From Ryuthela nishihirai (Eukaryota; Arthropoda; Arachnida; Araneae; Heptathelidae), in contig JAWZYU010000001.1 of the NCBI GenBank assembly GCA_038380435.1, positions 19,138,001 to 19,202,000 on the forward strand: a DNA stretch of 64,000 nucleotides. Direction: 5' to 3'. Below the pieces are notes generated by a model. That model saw only the letters and a program-made list of their open reading frames with translations. It was not told the DNA's origin and did not search any database. A program made the translations under genes and the position numbers. Shown here piece after piece: positions 1 to 10,235 of this stretch (its first letter is position 1; every line of letters begins with the position of its first letter).

Positions 1-1
1 T

Positions 2-730
2 TCATTTGAGCGAATCGTTATCGCACAATATGCTGATGACATTGCTCTCATCTCCCCTTCCTTGGGAGTTGATTTTGCAATCAGAAGACTTCAGAATTGC
101 CTTGATAAAATGGATACCTGGTATGAAAAATGGAAAATAAAGATCAACACTGAGAAGAGTAACGCCATCCTCTTCAGTGGTAAGAGGATTAAAAATCCTC
201 TAACTTTACACTTTTTAGATGAACAATTCAAGTGGCAGGAGACTGTCAAATATTTGGGAGTCACTCTGCATCAGAAGCTTAAGTGGGATCCACATATACA
301 TGGGATCATCACAAATGTTAACTCTGTCAGATGTCAACTGGGGACTCTTCTAGGAAGAAACTCAGTATTATCCATTGATCATAAATTACTAATTTATCAC
401 ATTGTCATTCGACCTATGATATCCTATGCTTCCCCAATTTGGGCGAACACAACTCCCACGAACATTCACAAGATACAGGTCTTGCAGAATAAAATCCTGC
501 GATGTGTGGTCAATGCCCCCTGGTTTGTAACCAATAGACAATTGCATAAAGATCTGGGAATAGATCATATTTCCACATATCTGAAGTTTGTCTCGCGAGG
601 TTTCTACGAGTCAGTGCAGAGAAACCCGCACGAGATTATATCCTGCCTTCTGGACTACGATCATGAAGTCCTTAACAGATACAAGAGGCCTAAGATGATG
701 GCTTTCGCTAAAGAAAGTTATCCATTTTAG
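2..730 (+). pseudogene. Jockey-type LINE reverse transcriptase, C-terminal part
   Basis: An open frame enters from the left edge and runs to a TAG at 728-730. It opens just before the RT catalytic box (AQYADDIALIS at about 29-61), then shows KINTEKSNAILFSG, the YLGVTLHQKLKW box, and a C-terminal tail of Jockey character (ISYASPIWANT, then NAPWFVTNRQLHKDLGI). This is the palm/thumb and tail of a non-LTR reverse transcriptase that would copy its own RNA at a nicked target. The endonuclease and first RT blocks lie outside the window, so completeness cannot be judged. No frameshift or stop is seen in the visible part. The listed methionine at 62 would be a TTG inside the domain, not a real start. 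Jockey clade is by motif resemblance; RT identity is secure. Confidence 0.9.
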
Positions 731-960
731 GTCTCTTGTGCATCATTACTATCTTTTGTTTTATGTTTTTTTGCCCTTTGGGGCCCACCATTGTATGGTT
801 TACTTTTGTTTGTTTTTTCAAACTGATGCCAATTAGGCATATTTCCAGATGAAGAAGGTTGTGGGTACTATTGTACCTGGTACTTCATTTTATGATGTAA
901 CGATCTACGATCTACGATGTAGTACAACGTCTTCAGGAAAAAAGCTAAATCTAGTATGTA
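731..960 (+). mobile_element. Likely 3' UTR of the Jockey-type LINE
   Basis: Untranslated sequence directly after the RT stop. It contains a short direct repeat (ACGATCTACGATCTACGATG at about 900-920), which could be the simple-repeat tail of the LINE. No poly(A) end or target duplication can be identified. Confidence 0.4.
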
Positions 961-1061
961 CCTTATCAGGTACAATTACATCTAAAAACAAATAAAATCA
1001 AATCCGGCCAATGCGACAACTACCGAACTTAAGCAAAGTCCAGGAATTCTACGTCTTGGGG

Positions 1062-1368
1062 TGGGTTGTTTTACCTCTGAGTGGCACTTTTCGCTCACAA
1101 TGGGGTAAATGGCCAGGTCACGAGGACCTCGTGAGATCAGAGAAAGTTGGAGGGAAGCTGTTAGGAGACAGATGGTAGTCTCCTGTTAAGGCCATCCAGT
1201 GTGTTCTTTAATGTGCACGTGGCGCCACGGATTAACATCCCATCCGACGGACGGCGGCCTTTCCAAGCCCATATTTGTCCCCTACTAAGGTTTGCGGAGA
1301 TGAATCGCAATGCTGACCTAGCTGAGACTCGAACCGCAGATTCTGGCCAGAGCCTGGCCCACTAACGA
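1062..1368 (-). repeat. S1 SINE, degenerate, minus orientation
   Basis: Reads as the complement of S1 from the GGTTGTTTTACCTCTGAG 3' end to a decayed tRNA-like head (GAGACTCGAACC near 1325). Several internal segments are missing and the A/B boxes are damaged, so this is an old copy. Confidence 0.8.
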
Positions 1369-1449
1369 CAGAGTACAGGGAACACCCACTATAACAAAAA
1401 GCCAAAGCAAAGAAGGTCTAAAGAAAAGAAAGCCAGCTTCCCACAAGCG

Positions 1450-1843
1450 GGGGCGGGGGGTGGCTCAGTCGGTAGCGCGCCAGGCTCGTAATCTGTAGTT
1501 CCCAGGTTCGAGTCCCAGCTGGGTCAGCGTTGAGATTTATCTCCGCAAAATTCCCCGCCCTGCTCACGGTCAGTAGGGAACACCGATGGAAAGGTCAGCT
1601 TGGAAAGGCCGCCGTCCGTCGGATAGGACGTTAAGCCGTGGCCCCGTGTGTGGGAGAGCCATACCCTGTGCGTTAAAGAACACGCTGGATGGCCTTGACG
1701 GGAGGCTACCATCTGTCTCCCAACAGCTGTTCCAGTGGGTCCCCTCCCCCAACCTTCTCTGAGCCTTCGGGGTTCTTGTGACCTGGCCATTTAGCCCATG
1801 GTGTGCAAAAAAGTGCCGCTCAGAGGTAAAACAACCCAACCCA
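1450..1843 (+). repeat. S1 SINE, full length, with 11-bp target duplication
   Basis: Reference-quality S1 copy. The tRNA-like head has box A TGGCTCAGTCGG and box B GGTTCGAGTCC with an anticodon-loop-like CTCGTAA. The body runs through GGACGTTAAGCCGTGG and TTAAAGAACACGCTGG to a 3' end CAGAGGTAAAACAACCCAACC. Flanks TCCCACAAGCG at 1439-1449 and 1844-1854 are identical, and the hAT-X copy at 31,559 shows the corresponding empty site. Such SINEs are Pol III transcripts mobilised by a partner LINE; the partner is not identified. Both strands carry chance ORFs of 60-100 codons. Confidence 0.95.
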
Positions 1844-2644
1844 TCCCACAAGCGTAAATGGCGAGGCTTTGGGGAATTTTGCCAAAGCTGAACGTGGCAA
1901 ATTGGTGTGCAGACACAAAAACAACTCTAAGGGGCGCATGCGCATTGTAATCATTCTAGCCCGCTGCAGTTGTGGTTTGTCTTACTCTTGATATATTTAA
2001 TGTGATTTAATTAGTATTTCAACCTGTCTAACACCCATGGCTATTTGTGTACAGTGATAACTGACCATAAAGTTATTCAATGAGTATTTTATCCCGTTCA
2101 GGAGTTCATTTTAGGATAACTGGAAAAGCCGTTATATGATTATTTTGAGTAATTTTGCAGAATTTTTAAATTAATATGTAAATTAATACACTTAATCATC
2201 TTTCAAATATATAAGTCAATGTATATTACGGTTATGTGTTCCCTGGAGCATAGCGATATATATAAGTTTCCGCACTTTCCTCTAATCTTTTTTTATGGTT
2301 CATACAAGAAGTGCCTGCTGCCATCTGTTGAACGTTTATACAAGTAAAAAATTCAATATGATATTTGTTGAAACTATCTATAATTGTATAAAATATAATT
2401 ATATAAAATATGTGATTGTGTATTGACACATAAATATCAATTTATTAAAATATATTAAATATTGTAGAGTGTTCAAAATATTAAAATTTTCTTGTTGAGC
2501 ATTGCTACTTCCTGTTTTACAAAATGGAACTTTATTAAAAAAAATAATTTTAAATACTCCTTGTTATTTTTTCTTTAAATGAAGATAAAATTATGTTTGG
2601 TGCCTCATGAAGGAAAATTTTGGAAACGAACATTTTTCAGAGTC

Positions 2645-2840
2645 AAAAAAAATAAATAAATACCCCCTCAAGCAGCTGCTTGCCACAGAGGTCTGACAGG
2701 AGCCTGTCAGTTTATATGCCATAGTAGGAGATCTGAGAGGATGGCAGGACCTCAGCAGAAAAACAACACACACAACCATGCCTTACCCGAGGCTCGAACC
2801 CAGGTCCCTTAGATCAGTAGCCAAGCGTCCTAACCTCAGT
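2645..2840 (-). repeat. S2 SINE (tRNA-derived, about 190 bp), copy 1
   Basis: On the minus strand a tRNA-like head with box B-like GGTTCGAGCCTCGGG leads into a short body (CTGACAGGCTCCTGTCAG, then AGCAGCTGCTTGAGGGGG) and a TATTTATTT tail. It sits inside hAT-X copy A: the other hAT-X copies run straight through this point. Two further copies are at 14,779 and 16,883. Confidence 0.8.
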
Positions 2841-3010
2841 GTATGTAAAATTAGTCACGTGTTGTAAGCAATTGAAAAACAGTGGGAAAATACCGCAGCG
2901 AACTCACTCCTCACCCTGGCTAGGTGGTTTCACTTGCCATGTTTAGAGGGCGCTGCAATCGAAAAGTTTATATTATGCCTATGGAGCTCACTGACTCTCT
3001 TCTCCCTTAG

Positions 3011-3396
3011 GGCCGGGGGTGGCTTAGTCGGTAGCGCGCCAGGCTCGTAATCTATAGTTCCCAGGTTCGATTCCCAGCAAGGTCAGCGTTGAGATTTATC
3101 TCCGCAAAATTCCCCGCCCTGTCCACGGTCAGTAGGGGACACCGATGGGCTTGGAAAGGCCGCCGTCCGTCGGATGGCACGTTAAGCCGTGGCCCCGTGT
3201 GCGGGAGAACCATACCCTGTGCACGTTAAAGAACACGTTGGATGGCCTTGACGGGAGTCTACCATCTGTCTCCCAACAGCTGTTCCAGTGGGTCCCCTCC
3301 CCCAACCTTCTCTGAGCCTTCGGAGTCCATGTGACCATGGCCATTTAGCCCATGGTGTGCAAAAAAAGTGCCGCTCAGAGGTAAAACAACCCAACA
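3011..3396 (+). repeat. S1 SINE, full length
   Basis: Complete from GGCCGGGGGTGGCTTAGTCGG to AAAACAACCCAAC. It starts exactly where hAT-X copy A is cut short. Box A has one change (CTTAG for CTCAG). No target duplication was found, which fits loss of the neighbouring transposon end. Confidence 0.9.
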
Positions 3397-3967
3397 ACCT
3401 TCGATATGGTTGAAATGAAAAGTTCTAGAGCGTTTCTTGACCTATCAAAAGTGGAATATTTTGTTTAAATATCTATGAGTATGGCTTTGTCCGAATGAAA
3501 TTTAAACCATCCGTTGCTTCGTAATGCAGTCAGGTAATAACGATTTTAATAATAATGGCTTTATGGCAAACTTTACAGGATTGTCATACTTGAAATACCC
3601 TGCTATGCCTTATGGCAAGGCCAGGTCTTTTCAAGCCTGCTATGTGTCTTATGGCAAGGCCATAAGATACATAGCAGTATTGAAAAGCATGCTGTCTGTC
3701 GGATGGAGGTGCAGTCGTGGAACTAGGAGTAGTAATGGAGCTGTCCTAAACCAGAGCTATGTAATGGGTAACCAGAGCTACTACAGGGCTTGGACAATAC
3801 ATTTAAAAACAAAAACGATGTATCAAGTTGGTCAAAAGAAACAGGAACGTAATTCAGCATTATTATATTATTCCTTACGTGAATCAACTGCCGTTATTTT
3901 TATATTATACATCTGTTGTAATTTTTATGACTATATACTCAGCAACAAATTAGTTATATCTGCAGTG
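3397..3967. other. Unassigned sequence with one long hairpin
   Basis: No recognisable gene. A 186-codon open frame on the plus strand (3524-4084) runs into the next SINE and has no family resemblance; it is treated as chance. The only structure seen is the hairpin listed at 3627-3687. Confidence 0.5.
3627..3687. repeat. Imperfect 61-nt hairpin
   Basis: Two 28-base arms with three mismatches surround the 5-base loop CAAGG; the arm core is CTGCTATGTGTCTTATGG. A related half-copy, TGCTATGCCTTATGGCAAGG, lies just upstream at 3601-3620. It could be a small foldback element or a hairpin RNA precursor; the sequence alone does not decide. Confidence 0.75.
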
Positions 3968-4247
3968 ATAGCCAGGCTTGTAATCTACAGTTCCCAGGTT
4001 CGAGTCCCGCCTGGGCCAGAGTTAAGATTTATATCCCCAAAACATCCCCTCCCTGCCCTCAGACAGGGAAGCCGATGGGCTTGAAAAGGCTGCCATTCAA
4101 CGGATGGGAGGTAAAGCGGTGTGGTCCTGTGTGTGGGAGTGCTACACTTTCTTCACGATAAGGAACATGATGGATGGATTTGAGGGGAGGCTACCATCTA
4201 CCTCCCACAGCTGCCAGTGTGCCCCCTCTCTCAGCAATCCCGAGCCT
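3968..4247 (+). repeat. S1 SINE, old divergent copy
   Basis: Recognisable from GCCAGGCTTGTAATCTACAG and box B GGTTCGAGTCCC to CTGCCAGTGTGCCCCCTCTC. It differs from the main S1 type by many substitutions and lacks the 3' tail, suggesting an older subfamily. The first part of the head is missing. Confidence 0.75.
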
Positions 4248-4267
4248 TTAAAGAAAGAAAAATATGG

Positions 4268-4651
4268 GTTGGGTTGTTTTACCTCTGAGCTGCACTTTTT
4301 TGTACACCATGGGCTAAATGGCCAGGTCACATGGACTCCGAAGGCTCAGAGAAGATTGGGGGAGGGGACCCACTGGAACAGCTGTTGGGAGACAGATGGT
4401 AGTCTCCCGTCAAGGCCATCCAGCGTGTTCTTTAACGTGCAAAAGGTATGGCTCTCCCGCACACGGGGCCACGGCTTAACGTCCCATCTGATGGACGGCG
4501 GCCTTTCCAAGCCCATCAGTGTTCCCTACTGACCGTGGGCAGGGAGGGGAATTTTGCTGAGATAAATCTCAACGCTGACCCAGCTGGGACTCGAACCTGG
4601 GAACTACAGATTACGAGCCTGGCGCGCTACCGAATGAGCCACCCCCGCCCC
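4268..4651 (-). repeat. S1 SINE, full length, with target duplication
   Basis: Complete minus-strand copy ending in ACCCCCGCCCC. Flanks AGAAAAATATGG (4256-4267) and AGAAAGATATGG (4652-4663) match at 11 of 12 positions. Its reverse reading gives the 142-codon chance frame at 4104-4532. Confidence 0.92.
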
Positions 4652-4663
4652 AGAAAGATATGG

Positions 4664-4959
4664 CCTTAGATGATCAGATTAATACGCCACACTGATCTGA
4701 CAGCCCTCCTCTTCCATTTTCTTCCACAAGAGACTATCTGTTTTGTAAGGTACTAAGGGTCTGCACCCTTGAAGTCGGAATCAGACATTATTTGCTAGAG
4801 TGCCCAGTTCTGTGCATCATCACTGGGGACTGGTACACAGCTCTCCATCCAGTTTATGTCTAGCTACCATTTACAGGCCAAAAATTTGCCAACTGCACGC
4901 GGTGTTCCCTATGGTCACCCTCCCAAGTACTGATCTCGCCCAAAGCTGCTTATTTTCTT
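4664..4959. repeat. Unassigned; includes a segment repeated near 33.2 kb
   Basis: About 85 bp at 4800-4885 (GCATCATCACTGGGG through TAGCTACCATTTACAGGCC) is the inverse of 33,160-33,240, which lies upstream of the RTE-like LINE. It may be a piece of that LINE's 5' region. Nothing else is recognised here. Confidence 0.5.
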
Positions 4960-5252
4960 TGCAAAATTCCCCGCCCTTCCCACGGTCAGTAGGGGACAGC
5001 GATGGGCTTGGAAAGGCCGCCGTCCGTCGGATGGGACGTTAAGCCGTGGCTCCGTGTGCGGGAGAGTCATACCCTGTGCACGTTAAAGAACACGCTGGAT
5101 GGCCTTGACGGGAGGCTACCATCTGTCTCCCAATAGCTGTTCCAGTCGCTTCCCTCCCCCAACCTTCTCTGAGCCTTCGGGGTCCATGTGACCTGGCCAT
5201 TTAGCCCATGGTGTGCATAAAAGTGCCGCTCAGAGGTAAAACAACCCAACCC
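4960..5252 (+). repeat. S1 SINE, 5'-truncated
   Basis: Starts at GCAAAATTCCCCGCCC, so the tRNA-like head is absent, and runs to the CAACCCAACCC end, where the next S1 begins directly. Confidence 0.9.
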
Positions 5253-5645
5253 GGGGGCGGTGGTGGCTCAGTCGGTAGCGCGCCAGGCTCGTAATCTGCA
5301 GTTCCCAGGTTCGAGTCCCAGCTGGGTCAGCGTTGAGATTTATCTCCGCAAAATTCCCCGCCCTGCCCACGGTCAGTAGGGGACACCGATGGACTTGGAA
5401 AGGCCGCCGTCCGTCGGATGGGACGTTAAGCCGTGGCCTCGTGTGCGGGAGAGCCATACCCTGTGCACGTTAAAGAACACGCTGGATGGCTTTGACGGGA
5501 GGCTATCATCTGTCTCCCAACAGCTGTTCCAGTGGGTCCCCTCCCCCAACCTTCTCTGAGCCTTCGGGGTCCTTGTAACCTGGCCATTTAGCCCATGGTG
5601 TGCAAAAAAGTGCCGCTCAGAGGTAAAACAACCCAACCCAACCCA
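5253..5645 (+). repeat. S1 SINE, full length, head-to-tail with the previous copy
   Basis: Complete, with a long 3' tail of repeated AACCC units (CAACCCAACCCAACCCAA). Its start abuts the tail of the preceding copy, so the two form a tandem pair. The AACCC-rich tail of the first copy may have been the insertion target. Confidence 0.93.
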
Positions 5646-5945
5646 ATGGGAATCCGAGGACTGAGACAGAGTTGGGAAGAAGGGGATCCACTGAATAGCT
5701 CTTTAGGAGACAGGTGATAGCAGCAAGTTATGGTCATGTTCTTGCAAGTAGCATGTTCTTTCACGTGCAAGAGCATGTATGCAACACGTTGTAGCACGTT
5801 CTTGCACGTGCACAAGATATGAGTTGGGTTCTTTGACATCTGAGCAGCACATTTTGGCATCAAATGGACTAATGGCCAGGTCACAAGGACCTCGACGCTG
5901 AGAGAAGTTTTTGGGAAGTGGTCCCAGTGGAAGCTGTTAGCCATT
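5646..5945 (-). repeat. S1 fragments, old, minus orientation
   Basis: Two decayed pieces (about 5646-5715 and 5822-5945) resemble the S1 segment with GCTCAGAGAAGG and CACTGG...CTGTT. Between them is an unrelated stretch with short GCACGT/CTTGCA repeats. Confidence 0.6.
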
Positions 5946-6054
5946 GCCCCTGATGCCGAAGTGATAGGACACTGAATAGACACTGAAGATCGGACACTGA
6001 AGAGAATGTTGGTGGTGGTATTACAACAGACCATGATCAGATTCTACTAATGTG

Positions 6055-6317
6055 TTGGGTTTGGTAGTTTTACCTCTGAGCGCCACTCTTTTGCACACCA
6101 TGGGCTAAATGGCCATGTCACATGAACCTCAAAGGCTCAAAGAATGTTGGGGGAGGGGACCCACTGGAAGAGCTTTTGGGAGACAGATGGTCAAGTCATC
6201 ATCATCAGATGGTCAGCTGTTGGGAGACAGATGGTCCCGTCAAGGCCATCCAGCCTGTACTGGGTACGGCTCTTCCGCACACGGGGCCACGGCTTAACGT
6301 CCCATCCGACGGACGCT
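6055..6317 (-). repeat. S1 SINE, head-truncated, with an internal duplication
   Basis: Covers the 3' end to the CCCATCCGACGGACG block and then stops. The segment around GTTGGGAGACAGATGGTC is present twice (6174-6192 and 6215-6233) separated by ATCATCATCAGATGG, a local duplication. Confidence 0.85.
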
Positions 6318-7089
6318 AATGTGTTGGACTTCGATCCATCTGTGAAGACAGAGAAGAAGTCCTTGTGCTCAGCATGGTGGCTGTGAATGTGTTGCCTGTA
6401 CACGCAATCAGATGCAAAGGCCTTACCACTTTTGCACAAAGAAAAAAACGCAGGAAGGGGAAACAACGAGCCACGGTGAAAGTGTCTCTTTTGTCGATTG
6501 GGCAAGGCTATCGTGACTGATGTTGATGTCTCTGAGGTAGACTCTGAGATGCAAACCAAAAGGACGAATTGCATTAGGAGGATTATGGTAAAGATTGAGG
6601 ATACCTGAATCTCAAGTGGGATGTAAAAGAAAAGATCGCAATTTAAATGTTATTCAACTGATTACTAATACTAATCCAAACTTTAATTTATTCCATTTTC
6701 TAGAATGCTTTTTTAAGAATTAAAATTAAGCATTCCGATTAAAATTAAGATTTTCGAATGAAAACGTATAAAAATAGCGTCAATAATTGGGTTATTGTTG
6801 GTTCAGAGATTTAAATATCGAAGTAGAAAATTCATGAAATGCCAAAATCTTGAATGGCTTTAAACTGCCATCATAGTTTTTCTAAATAATTAATATGCAA
6901 CAGTATTATGAGTTAAACTTGTTTCGCCTTTCTTCAACTCAATAAGTTATATATTCTGTTCATCGGAACAATGAATAATTATCTTAAAATACCTTCATTT
7001 TTTTTTTAGGAAACATTAAATGATAAACAGTAAAATACAATTTTTCGCTCTTATTCTTACTGAATTATTTATTAAAATCGAATTATTTT
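6318..7089. other. No gene seen
   Basis: AT-rich sequence without recognisable coding, repeat or RNA features. A 127-codon minus-strand frame at 6191-6574 starts within S1 and has no family resemblance. Confidence 0.4.
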
Positions 7090-7271
7090 TTCATGTTGTG
7101 CTCTCTCCGCAAATTTCCTTCTTTACAATTAAGGATCAATAATACAGTACTAAAAGTAGTTAAATTCCATGAATTTCTCGGAGTTGTAATAGATTCAGAA
7201 TTGAAATGGTTAAAATACGTCGAATTCACGGAAGAAACTAAAAGATCCTTTGTAAATATGCTGCGATGTAT
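7090..7271 (+). pseudogene. LINE reverse transcriptase fragment
   Basis: The frame reads FHEFLGVVIDSELKW followed by KYVEFTEETKRSFVNMLR. This matches the conserved LGV-D-LKW block after the catalytic box in Jockey-like reverse transcriptases. Only about 60 residues remain; the S1 copy at 7273 has inserted here, and no continuation was recognised beyond it. A similar fragment is at 37,262. Confidence 0.65.
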
Positions 7272-7272
7272 A

Positions 7273-7666
7273 GGGGCGAGGGTGGCTCAGTCGGTAGCGC
7301 GCCAGGCTCGTAATCTGTAGTTCCGAGGTTCGAGTCCCAGCTGGGTCAGCGTTGAGATTTATCTCCGCAAAATTCCCCGCCCTGCCCACGGTCAGTAGGG
7401 GACACCGATGGGCTTGGGAAGGCCGCCGTCCCTCGGATGGGACGTTAAGCTGTGGTCCCGTGTGCGGGAGAGCCATACCCTGTGCATGTTAAAGAACATG
7501 CTGGATGGCCTTGACGGGAGGCTACCATCTGTCTCCCAACAGCTGTTCCAGTGGGTCCCCTCCCCCAACCTTCTCTGAGACTTCGGGGTCCATGTGACCT
7601 GGCCATTTAGCCCATGGTGTGCAAAAAAGTGCCGCTCAGAGGTAAAACAACCCAACAACCCAACCC
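7273..7666 (+). repeat. S1 SINE, full length, with target duplication
   Basis: Complete copy. TGCGATGTAT (7262-7271) and TGTGATGTAT (7667-7676) are the probable 10-bp target duplication, one base changed. The tail is CAACCCAACAACCCAACCC. Confidence 0.93.
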
Positions 7667-7676
7667 TGTGATGTAT

Positions 7677-8151
7677 GGCACCTAGGAAACGAGTAACCTC
7701 CATTCAGCAGATGATGAATTTTCGATATTTTAGTAATAGTCGTCTATAAATTAGGTAATTAGGCCAGTTACAAAAATGACCTCAGAAGTATTGTGTCCAC
7801 ATTTTAATAAAATAAATTTCATCAGTTTTGTATACGTTTCTTAAGACTGGCATTGTTATTGATAAACATTCAAATAACTCATTAAATACTGAACGAATAT
7901 TGTTGAAAATCGAGATATTGATATATTTGATTGAGGTCTTTATCTATTATCATATTTTTTGAAACAAAAGATTTTATTGTAAAAGTTATATAGTGTCGAC
8001 GTTAACTTCCCATTGATATAATCTAGGTATATTATTTATCTAAACTTTCGTTCTAGTTATGGAAAATTGCGAATTAAGTAATATTCAAATTTTATAATTG
8101 TTAGCAGAACTGAATGAATAGAACTTAGTTATCCCAAGTGAAATTATCAAA
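7677..8151. other. No gene seen
   Basis: AT-rich; no recognisable features. Confidence 0.4.
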
Positions 8152-8153
8152 TA

Positions 8154-9567
8154 CACTGCTCGACAATGAAAGTGCCCCACTCAGAAGGACATGTCGTACA
8201 AACATGCAAATAGAAGGGTGGGTGTGCGAAGTTCAGATATGCAAATGATGATAATCTGAGTCAATGACGTGTGTGGCTCAACAGATAAAAGATGCAAGAA
8301 GAAACAGGGATGGTATTGTGTTCATGCAGGTGGAAGTGGTGGGAGCGGTTGAAATTTGGTGGTTCCATTTGAATATTGTTTAGCGAAGGCCGAAAATACC
8401 TGGTACACGCCATCGGCAGGTTTATCGCGATTTGGATGCTTTTGCGAGAGGAAGAATTATAGGCCTATGTGAAATGAATGGATTACACGTCGTGTCGCTG
8501 CCAATGTTTATTGGGATGCACGAACTGTTGGACGCTGTTGGCGAAATGAAGGTTATAGTGTGTGTCGCTAAGGGATTGGTGCCGTCCGACAGACATCAGC
8601 ATGGCTTGATAGGCACATTGTTCGACATGCTGGTTCGTCACCACAGAACACTATAGACAATATTCGACGGGCTGTATCAGTAGCCATGGATGTCCCCTTA
8701 ACAACTTGAATGATAAGCTGAAGGTTGCATGAGGCACACCTGCACTCTAGGCAAACGTTTGGTCGACTGCCATTGACTGCAAATCATCGCAACTCTCGTC
8801 TGACTTGGTGCCGGTAGTCGTTCAAACTGGGGTCACTAAACACACTGTTGAGTTAAGTGATGATCCCGTTTCTGACTGGGTGCTGACTATCGACGGGTCC
8901 ATGCATGGTGACATTATAGCGAGAGGACGGATCCAGCTTTTGTTCGCGACCAGCACACCCGCCCATCAGTCAGTAATAATGGTAAGGGTTGCTATTGGAT
9001 ATGACAGCAGGTTTCCTCTTGTCCGTATCACGGGAACACTGACAGCTGCATGATACTTTAGCGCAGTTCCGTAGCCCATTTTGTTACCGTTCCTGGGAGG
9101 CATGCAGCAATCCATTTTCCACCATGACAATGCCCGTGTACACACTGCTAGAATCTCCAGACAATGTTTACAACATATTATGTATTATCATGGCCAGCAC
9201 GATCTCCAGATTTATACCCAATAAGAAATCTGTGGGACAACATTGGATGACGTGTGCAATCCTCTCACCGGCCGGCGCAGAATCTCGATGAATTAGGGGA
9301 GCATGTCAATGCTGCTTGATGTGCAACTCCTCAGGACCATATCCGTCGACTATATGACTCCATGCCACGCAGGATTGCTGCCTGTATCACGGCTGTGCAA
9401 CCACTTACTGAGTCAATCATATTGTGATGTATTATCTCATCTTCTAACCGCTGTAAGATGCTACAAATTAAATCATGGTATGCTAATATGTATTGCTTTG
9501 TGTGTGCTACATTTCACCCCTATCCCCACACTCCTTTTGGGTGGGGCAATTTCAATGTTATGCAGGG
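8154..9567 (+). mobile_element. Tc1-like DNA transposon, decayed, with TIRs and TA target
   Basis: Left end CACTGCTCGACAATGAAAGT pairs with the inverse of the right end (CCCTGCATAACATTGAAATT) at most positions, and both ends abut TA (8152-8153, 9568-9569). The transposase, which would cut and paste the element at TA sites, is broken by many stops and shifts. Pieces are visible in shifting frames: LDAFARGRIIGL near 8432 (N-terminal DNA-binding region), HDNARVHTARISRQC near 9120 (second catalytic Asp block), WPARSPDLYPIRNLWD near 9195 (third acidic block, Glu not seen), and LYDSMPRRIAACI near 9350 (C-terminus). Length 1414 bp is normal for the group. Confidence 0.85.
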
Positions 9568-9569
9568 TA

Positions 9570-10117
9570 TAATGTGGATTTTTCTGCATAATGAAATTTT
9601 TATTCTGCCCAATCATAATGTGGGTCTTTGTACATGTGTGTAATGCGATTCTTTCTATACACGTATGCGTTTCTTTCTACACATGCATAATGTGATGCTG
9701 TCGGACCTCATTACACGTTATACTGCACGTGTGCAGAAAGTGACAGTAAGATTCATGAGAGTCAAAGTAAAATCGTAGATTCACGAGAGTCAAAGTAAAG
9801 TCAGACTCATGACAAATCGGAGTGAAGTCATTTATTCATGACAGTCAGAATAAAATCATTGATTCTTGACAGTCAAGAAATCGAGACTCAGCTGTTGGTG
9901 GTGATTGACTTTCCTTATATAAAAATATCTCGTTTAAAAGAATCCGGATGAAGAAATGTTGGATATATATTTCTGCGGAGTTCAATGACCTGAACGAAAG
10001 GTGTAATTAAAGGTTGATTGTCAATATCTTTTCATTTCGTTTGAATGATTTGATAACAACTTTCAGTCATTGATCTCTGATTCACCTGATAAAGAAACTG
10101 TGAATGTTTATTTATCG
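9570..10117. repeat. Unassigned; short imperfect tandem repeats at 9745-9890
   Basis: Around 9745-9890 the motif CATGA(C/G)AGTCA(A/G)A(A/G)TAAA(A/G)TC recurs four to five times with a spacing near 30-38 bp. No gene is recognised. The two ORFs at 9303-9643 lie in the transposon end and beyond, and are chance. Confidence 0.5.
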
Positions 10118-10235
10118 AAGCCACCGGCAGTACCAAGCTGAAAACACCGGTCCTCGTCCGATCACCGAAGTTAAGCAGCTTTGGGGGACGGTCGGTACCA
10201 GGTAAGGTGACCGACACCTGGGAACATCGCATGTC
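10118..10235 (+). rRNA. 5S rRNA-like sequence (pseudogene or 5S-derived head)
   Basis: About 118 bp resembling a whole 5S rRNA: GCCACC...GTACCAAGCTGAA, then ACACCGGTCCTCGTCCGATC, ACCGAAGTTAAGCAGC, and GGTGACCGACACCTGGGAAC to the end. These include the positions of the internal Pol III control region (box A around AAGTTAAGCAGC, box C around GGTGACC...CTGGGAAC). Compared with typical arthropod 5S there are changes in the loop E region and in the 3' strand of helix I, so a working gene is unlikely. It runs without a gap into a LINE gag reading frame. It may be a 5S pseudogene with a LINE fused to it, or a 5S-derived promoter belonging to the element. Confidence 0.85.

Larger units (their letters stand above)
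1408..3010 (+). mobile_element. hAT-X non-autonomous DNA transposon, copy A (interrupted)
   Basis: Begins with CAAAGAAGGTCTAAAG, the left terminal repeat defined by copies at 31,559 and 58,940, and follows their sequence through 1855-2644 and 2844-3008. An S1 SINE (1450-1843) and an S2 SINE (about 2645-2840) have inserted into it. The right terminus stops at CTTCTCCCTTAG, where another S1 begins, so the last ten or so bases are lost. No transposase is encoded; the short ORFs inside are not conserved between copies. Confidence 0.8.

Noticed and set aside
1454..1530. Functional tRNA genes at each S1 head
   Set aside because: The heads have box A and box B but no proper acceptor-stem pairing and continue into the SINE body; they are promoters of the SINE, not tRNA genes.
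3524..4084. 186-codon ORF as a host gene
   Set aside because: Low-complexity composition, includes the hairpin, and runs into an old SINE; no motif.
4104..4532. 142-codon ORF and many similar 60-100 codon ORFs as genes
   Set aside because: They lie wholly or mostly in S1 SINE copies and vary with SINE truncation and frameshifts.
10118..10235. Working 5S rRNA gene
   Set aside because: The terminal helix strands no longer pair well, several core positions differ, and there is no T-run terminator directly after it; it runs into a LINE frame.
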